Source: Dromiciops gliroides (taxonomy: Eukaryota > Chordata > Mammalia > Microbiotheria > Microbiotheriidae). From it: a stretch of DNA of 64,000 nt. This document shows, in pieces, positions 34,001-43,401 of this stretch. The stretch lies in assembly GCF_019393635.1 (NCBI RefSeq), contig NC_057863.1, forward strand, positions 640,389,806 to 640,453,805, in the 5' to 3' direction. Position 1 is the stretch's first letter; every line of letters begins with the position of its first letter. The notes under the pieces were generated by a model that ran no database searches, was not told the DNA's origin, and saw only the letters and a program-made list of their open reading frames with translations. Position numbers and translations under genes: made by a program.

Positions 34001-37000
34001 GTACCTGCTGAACAGGTAGAGAAGGTACAGGAGACTTGGAGGAGCCCCCCCCCCAAACCAAGTTGGCTGCTCTTCTAGACTCATCTTTGTTTTAATGAGG
34101 TGGGGCTGTCACAGGAGAGGAGCCAAAGTCATATACAGGTAGTAAGTGGCAGGATTGGAACCCTGGTCTTCCCATTCCCAATTCAGAACTTTCCCCAAAT
34201 GCCAAGGGCTAAAAGTTTGCGTGTGCAAGAGGTCACCTTGGGCTGTGGATACTTAGGGAGGGTTTCTAAATGAACAGGGTCCCCCAACTGGACTTTCAAG
34301 GACAGGGAGGATTTGAAGAGGTAGGAGAAAGGGGAAGGGAATTCTCCTCCTCTTCCTCTTCCTCCTCCTCCCCTTTCCTCCCCTTTCCCCTCCTTCACCT
34401 CCTCCTTCTCTCCCTCCTCACCTCTCCTCTTTCGCCTTCCCATCTCCCTCCACTGCTCATGGCTCATATGACTCAGGAGGTCTGGATAATTGCTAATTGA
34501 AAGACTGATGAATGAAGAGCTGAGGAGCTCTCCCACAAGTGTGGTACTCATTTTTTCAACCACAAGGGCAAGCCTCAAACCCCATGAGATCCTCAATGCT
34601 GGAGGTGTGTAGGAGCTGCCCCAGAGGGTGCAGAGGGGCAGCCCCTGCAAAGACAAAGCATGATGTGGTACATGTGTGTATAGGTTATGTATATGTATAC
34701 AGCATGTATTTATCTAACGCATTATGGTTTGCAAAGCACTTTAAACATTATTACGTCATTTGGTCCTCACAACAACCTTGAGAGGAGGTGCAGGAGCAGC
34801 TATGTGGCACAGCGGATAAAGCACCAGTCCTGGATTCAGGAGGATCTGAGTTGAAGTCCCACCTCAGACAGTTGACACTTATTAGCTGTGTGACCCTGTG
34901 TGTCACTTACCCTCATTGCACCCCCTCCCAAAAAAAAAGAGAGAGAGGAGGCACTATAATTGTCCTCATTTTACAGTTGGGGAAACCGAGGCAGGCAGTG
35001 GTGAAGTGACTTGCCCAGGGTCACCCAGCTAGGGAGCACTCTGAGGCTGGATTTGAACTTGTTCTCCCTGACTCCTGGGCTTGTCCTGTCCTCTCTATCA
35101 CCAGCTAGGCCTGGCATAGCATAGTTCAGCACAGCATATGAGACCACTCAGTCCTGAACCTAGCAAGAGGAGCCCTGAGCTCTATTCCCTTCTATCCATT
35201 TACTTACGGTCCAGCCACAGTGCCAGGAATTGTGCAGAAGTTCATATTCCGGGCCTTGGGATCCCCCCCCACACACTACCCAGGGGGGAGGGGGAGTCCT
35301 GAACTGACTCTCCCTTTTTTTCCTCCTGCTGCTCAGGGACCGGGAGTCAGGTCCGCAAGAATTGCACAACGTCCAGTGACACCGAGTGTCAATGCATCCC
35401 AGGGACCCAGCCTGTTGAAACCTTCAAGTGGGGAGTGGGTGAGCAGCTTCTCTCAGCCCCACCCACTAGAGGGTCTCTCAAAACCTCAAGTCCTCCCCTC
35501 CCTGCCAGGGAACAACCCAGGGGGAGGGGGCAGGGTTATGGGTGTGTGTGTGGGTGGGGTTGTGTCCATGGGAGTCACTATGGGGGGCATACAAGTGAGT
35601 GTATGTATGTGGCTATGTGCGTACATGTGAGTGGGTAGATTTCAGCCGGCAGGTGCTGGTGTAGACGCGTGAGAATCCGGTTGGGTTTGCATGGATGGGG
35701 TGGGGGTGGGGGGCGGTGGCGGGATGTCACGTGGTTAGGTGAGGGAGCCTAGCGTTTCCAGAGCTTAGTTAGGAATGAAGGAATGAAGAACGCCGAACCA
35801 GTCGGGCGCTCCCGCCCCTCCCCTTCTCCCTTACTGTCGCCTCCTTCTGTCCCCATCCCTTTCCTGTTTCCCTCTCCTCTCCAGAATGACATCCCTCCTA
35901 CACAGAGGGAAGGGGAGGGCACCCCACAGAGGACGTAGCTTCTACCTTCCTCTGCCTGGACCAAAGAGCAGCCCACGCTGAGCAAAGCTCTCCTTGTCTT
36001 TGGTTCCAGAATGCACCCGTTGTCCCCCAGGACACTTTTCTCCTGGAGAAAACACCATGTGTAAACCTTGGACCAAGTAAGTGACCAGGTGCCGTGAAGG
36101 GGGCAGGGTACTCGAGCAAGCCCCTGACGCCCACACCCCAGCCAGCCCTGAGCCCCTAGGAGGGGAAATAGAAAGGATGAGGGAGTCCCCCGCCCCCAGC
36201 TGAGGAGCCCCTGCTCCCTTGTCCTCAAAGGCCCCCAACGCCTGCTGGATCTCGGGGGCCTAGGCAGCATGGGTGGGGGGCTGGCTTCCTGCGCCCTAGC
36301 CGCGTTCTGACACCTGCCTCCGCTCCCAACCCCCAGTTGTACGGCGATGGGCAAACGGACCTTGCGAGCCGGTAGTGGCAGGGCAGATGCTGACTGTGAG
36401 GATGCCAGGACGTCAGGGCCTCCCCGAAGCCCCCCAACGTCCTCTCGGACCACAACCGCCACCAGCTCCTCCTCCACCGTGCACTTGAGGGTCACCACAC
36501 AGAGCCTAGGAACGGTTAACACTCTACAGCCCCGCCCTGACAAGCCCTGGTGTAAGGATGCCTTTGCCACCCCCGGCCCCACACCACATGCAGGCTCTCC
36601 CGGGTTGGAAGGAAATTCCGGGGGGGGGGGGGGGGAGGGCAGGCCACAGAGGCAGAACCTAGCTTCAAATCTTGGCTCTGGAGCTCACGATGTGTGTGCC
36701 TTTTGTGTCTCTTCCCCTCTCTGAGACTCAGCTTCCTCCCTTTAAAGGAGGGGTCTTACTAGATGGGCTCTCGGGTTCCTCTTCTTGCGGACCTTTAGAA
36801 GAAATGAGGGGGGGGGGCAGCTAGGTGGTGCAATGGATAAAGCACCAGTCCTGGATTCAAGAGGACCTGAATTCAAATCCAGCCTCAGATACTTGACACT
36901 TCCTAGCTGTGTGACTCTGGGAAAGTCACTTAACCCTCATTGCCCCACAAAAAAACCCAAAACAAAACAAAAATTCAATTAAAACAAAATTCAATTCCAT

Positions 37001-37760
37001 TTGGGGCAGCTAGATGGCACAGTGGATAGAGCACCGGCCCTGGAGTCAGGAGTACCTGAGTTCAAATCTGGCCTCAGACACTTAACACTTACTAGCTGTG
37101 TGACCCTGGGCAAGTCACTTAACCCCAATTACCTCACTAAAAAAAAAAAAAGAAGAAATGAGAACCTCCAATCCCATACAAAACCTGAAGAATCATTGAA
37201 TCCTACAGGGACTTCTCTTCCCCCCTGCCCCCAGCAAGCCCTGAGGCACCAGGGTCGAGGGCAGAGAGAGGGCTCCTTTGCCCACTGCTGGCCTGAGAAA
37301 ACAGGGCAGGTGTCCGGGAGGCGGCCCCCTCCATCAATGGGCCTTCCTTGCCTTGCAGCCCTATTCTTGCTCATCTTCCCGGTGCTGTTGGTGTCTGCCT
37401 TGGTTGTGTTGGGGCTGGGTGTCTGCTTGTCCAGGCAGCTGCCTGCCATTTGGAAGCCCCCAGGTGAGTCCCCCCTGCTCCCCTCTTCCTGCCTTCCTCC
37501 CCGCCTCCCTTTTAGAGGACACAGGGGAATGGGGACACAGGGACTAGCATTCCGAGGTGGGTGGAGGCTGGGGAATTAGGGTCCTATGGTTGGCAACTGA
37601 GTGGGTGGTTCCATCTGCCCCCCCCACGACCCCCCAAAGGTGCATTGTGTGCTCTCACCCCCTGCTCCATGGCCAGTCCCTTCTTCCTCCACCCCTAGGG
37701 ACACACGGCTTCCGGATGCCCATCCAAGAGGAACACCAGTGCAGCCTAGCCAAGGTCTGA
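27903..37760 (+). CDS. TNFRSF4: TNFRSF4 (OX40/CD134), complete, seven coding exons
   Basis: T-cell costimulatory receptor of the TNF receptor superfamily; it binds TNFSF4 and signals through TRAF adaptors (family knowledge). Exons 27903-28044, 31455-31577, 35337-35438, 36010-36076, 36337-36551, 37359-37463 and 37699-37760 all have AG/GT borders and join to 816 bases, 271 codons plus stop; human OX40 has 277. In order: signal peptide about 1-29 (hydrophobic ALFLLLAAQLCLA), cysteine-rich domains from Cys30 to about residue 168 (CDKLSYRSDGKCCRYC; TTCKPC; NCTTSSDTECQC; CPPGHFSPGENTMCKPW), a Ser/Thr/Pro stalk, a transmembrane segment about 218-240, and a short tail with the TRAF-binding motif PIQEE (259-263) and end SLAKV. 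CPPGHFSPG, CKPWT and PIQEE identify OX40 rather than another family member. The start ATG has A at -3. It follows SDF4 on the same strand, as in human. Confidence 0.96.
28110..28510 (-). mobile_element. MIR/THER1-type SINE pieces, reverse
   Basis: Two antisense pieces: GAGAAACTGAGGCGCGGGGAG at 28171-28191, and TTAAGTGACTTGCCCAGGGTC at 28436-28456 with GATTTAAACCTGGGTCTC following. Both are in TNFRSF4 intron 1. Confidence 0.7.
28520..29110. mobile_element. Old mammalian interspersed repeat, family not named
   Basis: Phrases such as GTGCCAGAAACTGCTCTGAAT, GGGAGCCACTGAAGGTTATTG and TATTGCAATAGTCCAGGTTTG recur in many mammalian genomes. Related text is at 26550, 40940, 45455, 55220, 61260 and 63180 in this window. 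I cannot assign a family with certainty. Confidence 0.5.
30045..30425 (-). mobile_element. Two MIR/THER1-type SINEs, reverse
   Basis: The first copy is at 30045-30170 (TTTTATAGATAAGGAAAC to CTAGCACTCTTTCTAC). The second, nearly full length, is at 30185-30425, with ACTTTACAAATATTATCTTA, GGAAACTGAGGCAGAGG and AGTGACTTGCTTAGGGTC. Confidence 0.8.
30640..30840 (-). mobile_element. MIR-type remnant, reverse
   Basis: AGAAGAGGAAACTGAGGCCC and GGATTCAAACCCAGTTCCTC are the conserved MIR core in reverse. In TNFRSF4 intron 1. Confidence 0.7.
30955..31108 (-). mobile_element. SINE in TNFRSF4 intron 1
   Basis: Reverse copy with a T/G tail. The duplication TAGGTTCTT is present at 30946-30954 and just after the element near 31115. 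It ends about 350 bases before exon 2. Confidence 0.9.
31455..31577 (+). CDS. TNFRSF4: TNFRSF4 exon 2: CRD1 end and CRD2
   Basis: The acceptor is GCCACAG/GT and the donor AATGTTG/GTAAGG. It encodes FQMVKRCTYKDDTTCKPC and NDFCEPCTQCNV. An in-frame AG seven bases further in could also be used, but the first acceptor keeps the frame and matches human OX40 (GNGMVSRC). Confidence 0.95.
31590..31945. repeat. 19-bp minisatellite next to exon 2 donor
   Basis: About 18 units of CCTCCCTGGTGCTCCCACC with variants (GATATTCCC, GGTGTTCCC). It begins about a dozen bases after the exon 2 splice donor. Because 19 is not a multiple of three, it stays open in several frames on both strands; those open frames are repeat artefacts, not genes. 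Confidence 0.95.
31946..32580 (+). other. TNFRSF4 intron 2, between minisatellites
   Basis: Unique-looking intron DNA, pyrimidine-rich in places. No exon, SINE or other repeat recognised. Confidence 0.5.
32585..32985. repeat. 33/35-bp minisatellite in TNFRSF4 intron 2
   Basis: Eleven to twelve units of CCCTCCCAGCTCTGCCATCC plus CTGTTCTAAGGG. Units come in two lengths, 33 (CAGCTCTGCC) and 35 (CAGTTCTCTGCC), mixed in order. The unit resembles an old mammalian repeat tail, from which it may have grown. Confidence 0.95.
33655..33920 (-). mobile_element. tRNA-RTE SINE, reverse, full
   Basis: The RTE tail in reverse (TTGAGTCATTTCAGTCGTGTC; GGAGTGGTTTGCCATTTCC) is followed by the tRNA-like part ending in TCTTCCTGATTCCAGGCCCAG. 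In TNFRSF4 intron 2. Confidence 0.85.
34335..34450. repeat. Pyrimidine-rich (TCC)n tract
   Basis: About 110 bases of almost only C and T (CTCCTCCTCTTCCTCTTCC type) in TNFRSF4 intron 2. Confidence 0.85.
34690..35105 (-). mobile_element. MIR/THER1-type SINE, reverse, split by a younger SINE
   Basis: The left part GGTTTGCAAAGCACTTTAAAC ... CAACAACCTTGAGAGGAGG and the right part CCTCATTTTACAGTTGGGG ... AAGTGACTTGCCCAGGG flank the forward SINE at 34792-34940. Confidence 0.8.
34792..34940 (+). mobile_element. SINE inserted in MIR/THER1
   Basis: Forward copy starting GAGCAGCTATGTGGCACAGC, with some decay (GACCCTGTGTGTCACTTACC is shortened). The duplication is about GAGAGGAGG on both sides. Confidence 0.88.
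35337..35438 (+). CDS. TNFRSF4: TNFRSF4 exon 3: CRD2/CRD3
   Basis: The acceptor is CTGCTCAG/GG and the donor GGAGTGG/GTGAGC. It encodes TGSQVRKNCTTSSDTECQC and IPGTQPVETFKWGV, aligned with the human stretch ending GTQPLDSYKPGV. NCT could be an N-glycosylation sequon. Confidence 0.95.
36010..36076 (+). CDS. TNFRSF4: TNFRSF4 exon 4: conserved CRD block
   Basis: The acceptor is GGTTCCAG/AA and the donor ACCAA/GTAAGT. It encodes CTRCPPGHFSPGENTMCKPW, the most OX40-specific block. The donor splits an Asn codon that begins the NCT sequon completed in exon 5. Confidence 0.96.
36337..36551 (+). CDS. TNFRSF4: TNFRSF4 exon 5: last CRD and Ser/Thr stalk
   Basis: The acceptor is ACCCCCAG/T and the donor CCCTGGT/GTAAGG. 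It encodes CTAMGKRTLRAGSGRADADC, then an extended Pro/Ser/Thr stalk (PPTSSRTTTATSSSSTVHL) likely to be O-glycosylated, ending RPDKPW. The stalk has diverged freely from human. Confidence 0.92.
36655..36780 (+). mobile_element. MIR-type remnant
   Basis: AGCTTCAAATCTTGGCTCTGG and TCTGAGACTCAGCTTCCTCC follow the MIR core in sense. In TNFRSF4 intron 5; a G-run lies just before it at 36619-36634. Confidence 0.55.
36809..37150 (+). mobile_element. Two tandem SINEs, second inside the tail of the first
   Basis: The first forward copy is at 36814-36950, with an A-rich tail; a second is at 37003-37150. The duplication AGAAGAAATGAG lies before the first (36797-36808) and after the second (37151-37162), so the second copy landed in the A-rich tail of the first. 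They end about 200 bases before the transmembrane exon. Confidence 0.9.
37359..37463 (+). CDS. TNFRSF4: TNFRSF4 exon 6: transmembrane segment
   Basis: The acceptor is CCTTGCAG/CC and the donor CCCCCAG/GTGAGT. LFLLIFPVLLVSALVVLG is a clear single-pass membrane helix (about residues 218-240), followed by RQLPAIWKPP on the cytosolic side. Confidence 0.95.
37699..37760 (+). CDS. TNFRSF4: TNFRSF4 exon 7: cytoplasmic tail with TRAF motif
   Basis: The acceptor is CCCCTAG/GG. It encodes GTHGFRMPIQEEHQCSLAKV and a TGA at 37758-37760. PIQEE is the TRAF2/3/5-type binding core shared with human OX40, which ends in a closely similar TLAKI. Confidence 0.96.
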
Positions 37761-38342
37761 GGTCATGGAGAGCCCCGAAGGGTTGGCTGGACCTGGGAAG
37801 GCTGCAGACCTCAGGGGGTTCTCTCCATCCAGCTTTTCCTCCTACCCTACCCCCAGGTCCACCTTCCTAGATCCCGTGGGGTTATTAGGGTTTCCTCTGC
37901 ATCTTTTTCTGAAGGCAACTTCGGTGTCCATTGTATCTAGAAGCTCATCTGAATTCTAGGGGGTTTGCATTTCACAACGGCAAGTAGGGGGACTTAGCCA
38001 ATACAGAACCCTAGAATCCTAGAGTTAGAAGGGACCTTCATGAACATCTCATCCAATCCACACCCGGACAAGTCTCCACCCAAACACATCCAAGGAGTAG
38101 ACGTCTGGGCTCTGCTTGAAAGCCAGGCCTGACTCTCATTGTCGATGGTTCCTCCCCACAGTGGGAGGAGCCGAGAGTCTGGCATCAGGGGACCTGGCTC
38201 AGCCACTTCTGCTGTGTGGCCTTGGGCCAGACCCTTGGCTTTCTAGGCCTCAGCTTCTTCTTTTCCAAAATGAGCGGGTTGGATCAGATGACCTTGAAGG
38301 TGCCTCCCAGCTCTGTCCATGGTCCTTTTGATGAGCGTCTAA

Positions 38343-38397
<55 letters not shown>

Positions 38398-38690
38398 CTT
38401 CTCACACAAAGATTCTTAGGGACAGAAGTCTCGATGGCCCAGAGATCATCCTGCCCCCTCTCATCTCTCCACACCCAAAGGAGCCCCAGGGCCACCATCA
38501 CCATCACCGCTTCTGTCTCCTCCAGTCCAGCCATAGATAGATTCAGTGACCCCATCCTCTGTGCTGGCCTCTGCTAACGCCAGCCCAGAGTGGGTGCATT
38601 TCTGGCCTCGCTTCCTCCTCCTTCTGTCACCACGTTCCCCCGCATCTTGGGCTGAGCCCAGCATGTGGATGGACATTCCCATAAAAGAGT
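37761..38690 (+). other. TNFRSF4: Probable TNFRSF4 3'UTR and flank, end not fixed
   Basis: No AATAAA or ATTAAA is found in the first kilobase after the stop. The first plausible variants are CATAAA at 38680-38685 and TATAAA near 39162. A MIR-like sense piece lies at 38160-38310. The transcript end cannot be decided from sequence. Confidence 0.35.
38344..38396. repeat. (CA)n microsatellite
   Basis: About 26 uninterrupted CA units roughly 600 bases past the TNFRSF4 stop. Confidence 0.95.
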
Positions 38691-39229
38691 CTTCACACTC
38701 ATGTTCCTCTTTAGGGCCTTCCCCTCCCCCCATTCAGAAGAAACTAGAAATCCATGTTCATTATGTCCTGGGTACTGTCTTCCTCTCCAGATACGGCAGC
38801 CATCCCCTTCCCTTGGCCCTACCCCTTGAATCCAGTCAATTGCTCATCCTTTTGCACTATGGCTGGTCACTCCCAAGCCCTCCTTCCCCCTTCCCCATTT
38901 CTGTACATAATGCCCACTCCCCCTGGTAGCTGAGTGCTGATGGGGATGGGTGAGGGGGACCAAATAGCACAGACTCATCTGCCCTGAATATTCACCCCTA
39001 TGGGGTGTCCTGTCTTGTGCTCAGAGCCTTGGGGGGGGACCTCAGGGTGCCCTTCCAGTGAGCTGAGCTTACCCCGCTGAGGCCGAGTGTTTAATGCTGG
39101 GGGGGAGCTGTCATGTGGTAGCACTGATTCTGGTGTCTGAGCCTCCTTATGTGAATTATTATATAAACTCTTGGGCTGGTGAGCAGGCCTGCAAATGGAC
39201 CAGGGCCTGGGGGCTTTTGGCCAGTGGGG
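38691..39229. other. Unique intergenic DNA
   Basis: Nothing recognised apart from short G runs (about 39031-39038). No open frame with protein character. Confidence 0.4.
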
Positions 39230-39278
39230 GGGAGGAGGAGGAGAAGGAGGAGGAGGAGGAGAGAGGGAGAGAGAGAGG

Positions 39279-39351
<73 letters not shown>

Positions 39352-39675
39352 AGGAGGGAGAGAGGGAGAAGGGAGGGGGAGAGAAGGGGAGAGAAGGGGA
39401 GAGAGAAGGAGGGAGGGAGAAAGAGAGAGAGACAGAGAGAAAAGAGGGAGAGAAGAGGGAGAGAGAAGGAGGGAGGGAGAAAGAGAGAGAGACAGAGAGA
39501 AAAGAGGGAGAGAAGAGGGGGAGAGAAGGAAGAGAGAGAAGGGGAGGTGGAGGGAGAGAGAATAGAGGGAGAGAGAAAAGGGGGAAAGAGATGGAGGGAG
39601 GGAGAAAGAGAGAAAAGAGGAAGAGAGAAGGAGGGAGGGAGAAAGAGAGAGAGAGAGACAGAGACAGAGAGAGAA
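39230..39675. repeat. 445-bp polypurine (GA/GGAGA) block
   Basis: Almost uninterrupted A and G on the + strand, with a (GA)n core at 39285-39347 and GGGAGAGA variants after it. An exact 60-base tandem duplication is visible (39420-39479 and 39480-39516 onward start identically: AAAGAGAGAGAGACAGAGAG). Open frames here (Arg/Glu or Leu/Ser only) are artefacts. Confidence 0.97.
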
Positions 39676-40249
39676 ACATGCCTTGCTATTGTCTTCTCTC
39701 AGCTCTCCTGCCAACTTGCTGTGTGAGCCTGCGTCTCTGCCTCCATGTAATCATGTCTCTAAGAGGAGTCTAAGGCTGCTCTCCAACTCTAGCATTTCTC
39801 TGGCCCATGCCTAGCTCCATGCCCCACCTCCCCACCATGATCCCCAGCCCTCCAGTGGATCGTGTACCATCCTCCATACTGATTTGTGCCTTAGGTCCGC
39901 ACTTCCTCCCCTCCCTGGCAGTCTTCCATCCCTACTGCACATCCATCAGTTTCAGGGCACACTGTTTTAGGAGCCCCTGGTGGCAGGAAGATTGAGGCTG
40001 GGAGTCCCCCTGGCAAATCCTCCTCTCCCTGGTCTTGTCCTGTCTTGCCCTCAACAGTGGCCTGGCTGTTCTGGGCAGCTCTGAGAGCCATTGAAGGAGG
40101 GCCGCCGGCTGTCACTGCAGCCCGGTCCAGTTCTGCCTTCTTGCATCCCTTCTCCTTCCTCCCACCCCCAACATGCAGACTGCACTAACAATAGACAGGC
40201 TACAGATTCACTTTTGTGAGAGGTGGGCAAGTATAGCAGACAGGTAGAT

Positions 40250-40500
40250 GGTGCAATGCTCTTGGAGTCAGCTAGACCTGGGTTCGAATCCTGTCTCAGA
40301 CACATATTAGCTCTGTGATATCTGTGATATCTTGACCAGAGCAAGTTGATCTATCTCTATGAGCCTCAGTTTCCTCATTTACAAAATGAGAATAATAATA
40401 GCACCTACCCCACAGGGTTGTTGTGAGGGCCAAATGAAATAATGTATGTAAAGCACCCAGCCAGCCTTGACATGTGAGCTGCTATTTATTATTATTATTA
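40250..40500 (+). mobile_element. MIR/THER1-type SINE, full
   Basis: The tRNA-like head (TGGGTTCGAATCCTGTCTCAG) runs through CAGTTTCCTCATTTACAAAATG and GGGTTGTTGTGAGGGCCAAATG to a (TTA)n end. A reverse SINE has inserted in its tail. Confidence 0.85.
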
Positions 40501-40631
40501 ATTTTTTTTTTGCGGGGCTATGGGGGTTAAGTGACTTGCCCAGGGTCACACAGCTAGTAAGTGTCAAGTGTCAGGCCGGTACTCCTGAATCCAGGGCCGG
40601 TGCTTTATCCACTGTGCCACCTAGCTACCCC
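40501..40631 (-). mobile_element. SINE in the tail of a MIR/THER1 element
   Basis: Reverse copy with a small internal loss (GTGTCAGGCCGGTACTCC). The duplication CTATTTATTAT is near 40482-40492 and 40632-40642. Confidence 0.9.
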
Positions 40632-40642
40632 CTATTTATTAT

Positions 40643-41280
40643 CAGTGAGTGCTGAATTCCCATCCTGCCTGCCTGCCCCAGACTCAGTCTTCTCACCTAT
40701 AAAGTGAGCACTTATAGTCCTGATTTGTAAAACAGGAATTGCAATAACAAGATAAGAGTCTCTAGCTATTCCTCCCCTCCCCCCTTTACTCCCCACCCCT
40801 TCTGTGAAGTGGCAGCAAGAATTCTAGCTTTCTCAACCTCAGGTAAAATGGGAAGAAATCATGTCTGTGAAATCAGTGTTGTTTCTATCGGAACTTGTTG
40901 GGCATGTACACCAATGAGTCAAAGCAAGATCATTGCAATGCAATTCAATAAACATTTGTCAAGTGTCTGCTGTATACAAGGTCTCTCCTGGAGAATATAA
41001 TAGGTGCAGAGATAATAACTGTGAAATAATTTGAGGAGAGAGACAACAAAGGTAAGGTGTGGGTCAGGGAAGGCTTCTTAGAGGTAAATGCACAGAGGTG
41101 GTAGTTTGAGTATGGAGTTGTACCCAGATAGTAGAGTTTGGTTGGAACATAGACTATAGGAAGGGAAACAACATGAAATAAAACTTGAGAGATAGGATGG
41201 AGCCAGGTTGTGAACTTCTGTGTCAGGCTGCAGAAACTGGATTCATTCTAGAGTTCTTAATCTGGGACCTATGAACTTGT
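40643..41280. other. Intergenic DNA, old repeat pieces
   Basis: About 40940-41230 carries old mammalian repeat text (CAATAAACATTTGTCAAGTGTC; GGGAAGGCTTCTTAGAGG). No gene seen. Confidence 0.4.
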
Positions 41281-41412
41281 TATACATACATACATGCATG
41301 CATACATACATACATACACATGTGCATGTAACACATACACACATTTGTGTATATAACACGTATATATACATACACATATGTGTGTATAGATAACTATAAC
41401 TATAGATAGTAT
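41281..41412. repeat. (CATA)n/(TATG)n alternating tract
   Basis: ATACATACATACATGCATGC and later TATATATACATACACATATG units, about 130 bases. Confidence 0.9.
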
Positions 41413-41748
41413 AACGTGGTTTTCTTTGTAGTCCCATGGATTTTATATCGAGAATTTTAAAATGTGATTTTGAAAAGGGGTCCATGGATTCACCAGATGG
41501 CCAGAGTAGTCCATGAAACAAAAAAGGGGAAGAACCCCTTACTAGTGGGAATAGGGAGCTGAGCAAACTAGGTTGCCCAGTAGATAGAGTACAGGAACTG
41601 GAATCAGGAAGACCTGAATTCAAAATCAGTCTGACACTAGTTGTATACGTGTTGTTTTGTCCCTCATTCCAAAGCTTACATTGTAATGGGGGAAAAGGAC
41701 CACTTCAAAAGGAACTGTTGGGGGGGGGGACTGAGGAAGACACTCTTT

Positions 41749-41890
41749 TTTTTTTTTTTTTGGTGAGGCAATTGGGGTTAAGTGACTTGCCCAGGGTCAC
41801 ACAGCTAGTAAGTGTCAGAAGCTGGATTTGAACTCAGGTCCTCCTGAATCCAAGGCCAGTGCTTTATCCACTGTGCCACCTAGCTGCCCC
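41749..41890 (-). mobile_element. SINE with 14-bp duplication
   Basis: Reverse copy with a small deletion (AGTGTCAGAAGCTGG). The duplication AGGAAGACACTCTT is present at 41735-41748 and 41892-41905. Confidence 0.92.
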
Positions 41891-41954
41891 AAGGAAGACA
41901 CTCTTGCTGGACGAGATGGCAAAATATGGAGATTCAGGAAAGGAGCTGGGACTG

Positions 41955-42375
41955 ATGGTTTTTATTTTATTTTTCATTTATTTAGAATTTTATTTTCCCC
42001 CAATTACATGTTAAAACAATTTTAATGTCCATTTAAAAAACTTTGTGTTCCAAATTCTCTTCCTCTCTCCCTCCCAGCCCCACCTTAAGAATGCAAGCAA
42101 TTCAATATAAGTTACATGTGTAGTCATGCAAAACATTTCCACATTAGTCAGATTGTGAAAGAAAACAGACGAAACACAAGAAAAAGAAACTAAAAAAAAC
42201 TATGCTTCAATCTGTATTCAGATACCATCAATTCCTTCTTTCGCGATGGGTCACATTTTTCATAAATCCCTCAGAGTTATTTTGGATCATTGCATTGCTA
42301 AGAATAGTCGAGTCATTCACAGCCAATCGATCATCTTACAATATTGTTGTTACAAGAATTTTTATATTCAAAGCA
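41955..42375 (-). mobile_element. L1 3'UTR, antisense
   Basis: ATTTTATTTTCCCCCAATTAC, GCAATTCAATATAAGTTACATG and ATGCTTCAATCTGTATTCAG match the 3' end of the marsupial L1 in reverse. Confidence 0.88.
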
Positions 42376-42799
42376 TCTTTAATAGCGCGGCGATTTGCGT
42401 GGTACACCCAGTGAACTGGAAGTCAGGAGACCTGTGTCCCGGCTTCTGCCAGTCGGCAATCATAGCCATCACAAATAACATCGAATCATGTATCCAGAGC
42501 AGGAAGGGCATCAGAGGCCAACTAGCCCAACTCTCTCATTTTACATATGAGAAAACTCATCTGTATTGAGGAGGTTAAGGGACTTGCACAAAGCCACCAG
42601 AGCACGGGGAAACATGTTCTGAAGCAGCAGATGTGTGATGAATCAGCAAAGGGGACTAGGGGAGAATGTCAGGAAGGCAGGAGAACCAGGAAAGCAACAC
42701 CATAGAAGCAGGGGAGGAGGAGAGTTTGAAAGAGAGAAAGGAAAGGCTGGAATTGAGAGGACTATTAGATTCCCCAGAGCTTGGCAAGTGAAAGTGGAG
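42376..42799. other. Intergenic DNA with MIR-like core
   Basis: About 42530-42600 (TTTTACATATGAGAAAACTC) resembles a worn antisense MIR. The remainder is not recognised. Confidence 0.35.
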
Positions 42800-43051
42800 G
42801 GTGTTCTACAGCCTCAGACCTCCCTGAAGCCCTGGACGCTATCGATCACTCTCTTGTCTCTAGATTTTCATGACTCTGCTCTCTCCTGGTTCTCTTCTAA
42901 GTGATCCTTCTTAGTCTCCTTGGCTGAGTCTTCTTCCATGTCACGCTCATATCATGTATCCTCCAGGGCTCTGTTCTGGTCTCTCTTTGCTTCTCTTATA
43001 CTGTTTCACTTGGGGGTCTCATCAGCTCCCCTGGGTTAATTTTTCATCTTT

Positions 43052-43204
43052 TTTTTTTTGTTTTTGTTTTTTGTTTTTTTTTGCGGGGCAATGGGGGTTA
43101 AGTGACTTGCCCAGGGTCACACAGCTAGTAAGTGTCAAGTGTCTGAGGCCGGATTTGAACTCAGGCACTCCTGACTCCAGGGCCGGTGCTTTATTCACTG
43201 CGCC
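43052..43204 (-). mobile_element. 5'-truncated SINE in L2
   Basis: Reverse copy that stops at TTTATTCACTGCGCC, so the last bases of the head are missing. The duplication TAATTTTTCATCTTT is present at 43037-43051 and just after the element. Confidence 0.9.
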
Positions 43205-43267
43205 TAATTTTTCATCTTTATGCATACAAGTTTGGGAACGAAAGGGAGGAGAGATACAAGAATCACC

Positions 43268-43401
43268 TCTCTTGTGGATAAAGCACTGACCTTGGATTCA
43301 GGAGGACCTGAGTTCAAATCTGACCTCAGACACTTGACACGTACTAGTTGTGTGACCCTAGGCAAGTCACTTAAACCTTATTGCCCTGAAAAAAAAAAAA
43401 A
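43268..43401 (+). mobile_element. 5'-truncated SINE in L2
   Basis: Forward copy beginning inside the head (TTGTGGATAAAGCACTGACC) and ending in A13. The duplication AAGAATCAC is near 43258-43266 and 43401-43409. Confidence 0.88.

Noticed and set aside
35749..36582. 277-codon antisense open frame across TNFRSF4 exons 4 and 5
   Set aside because: It runs opposite well-supported exons with correct splice sites and shows no domain.
39091..39773. Long open frames (up to 234 codons) on both strands
   Set aside because: They translate the GA-rich polypurine tract into Arg/Glu or Leu/Ser runs and have no protein character.
40250..40500. tRNA-like box A/box B sequences in SINEs considered as tRNA genes
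   Set aside because: They are SINE heads without a full cloverleaf and acceptor stem; no true tRNA gene was identified.
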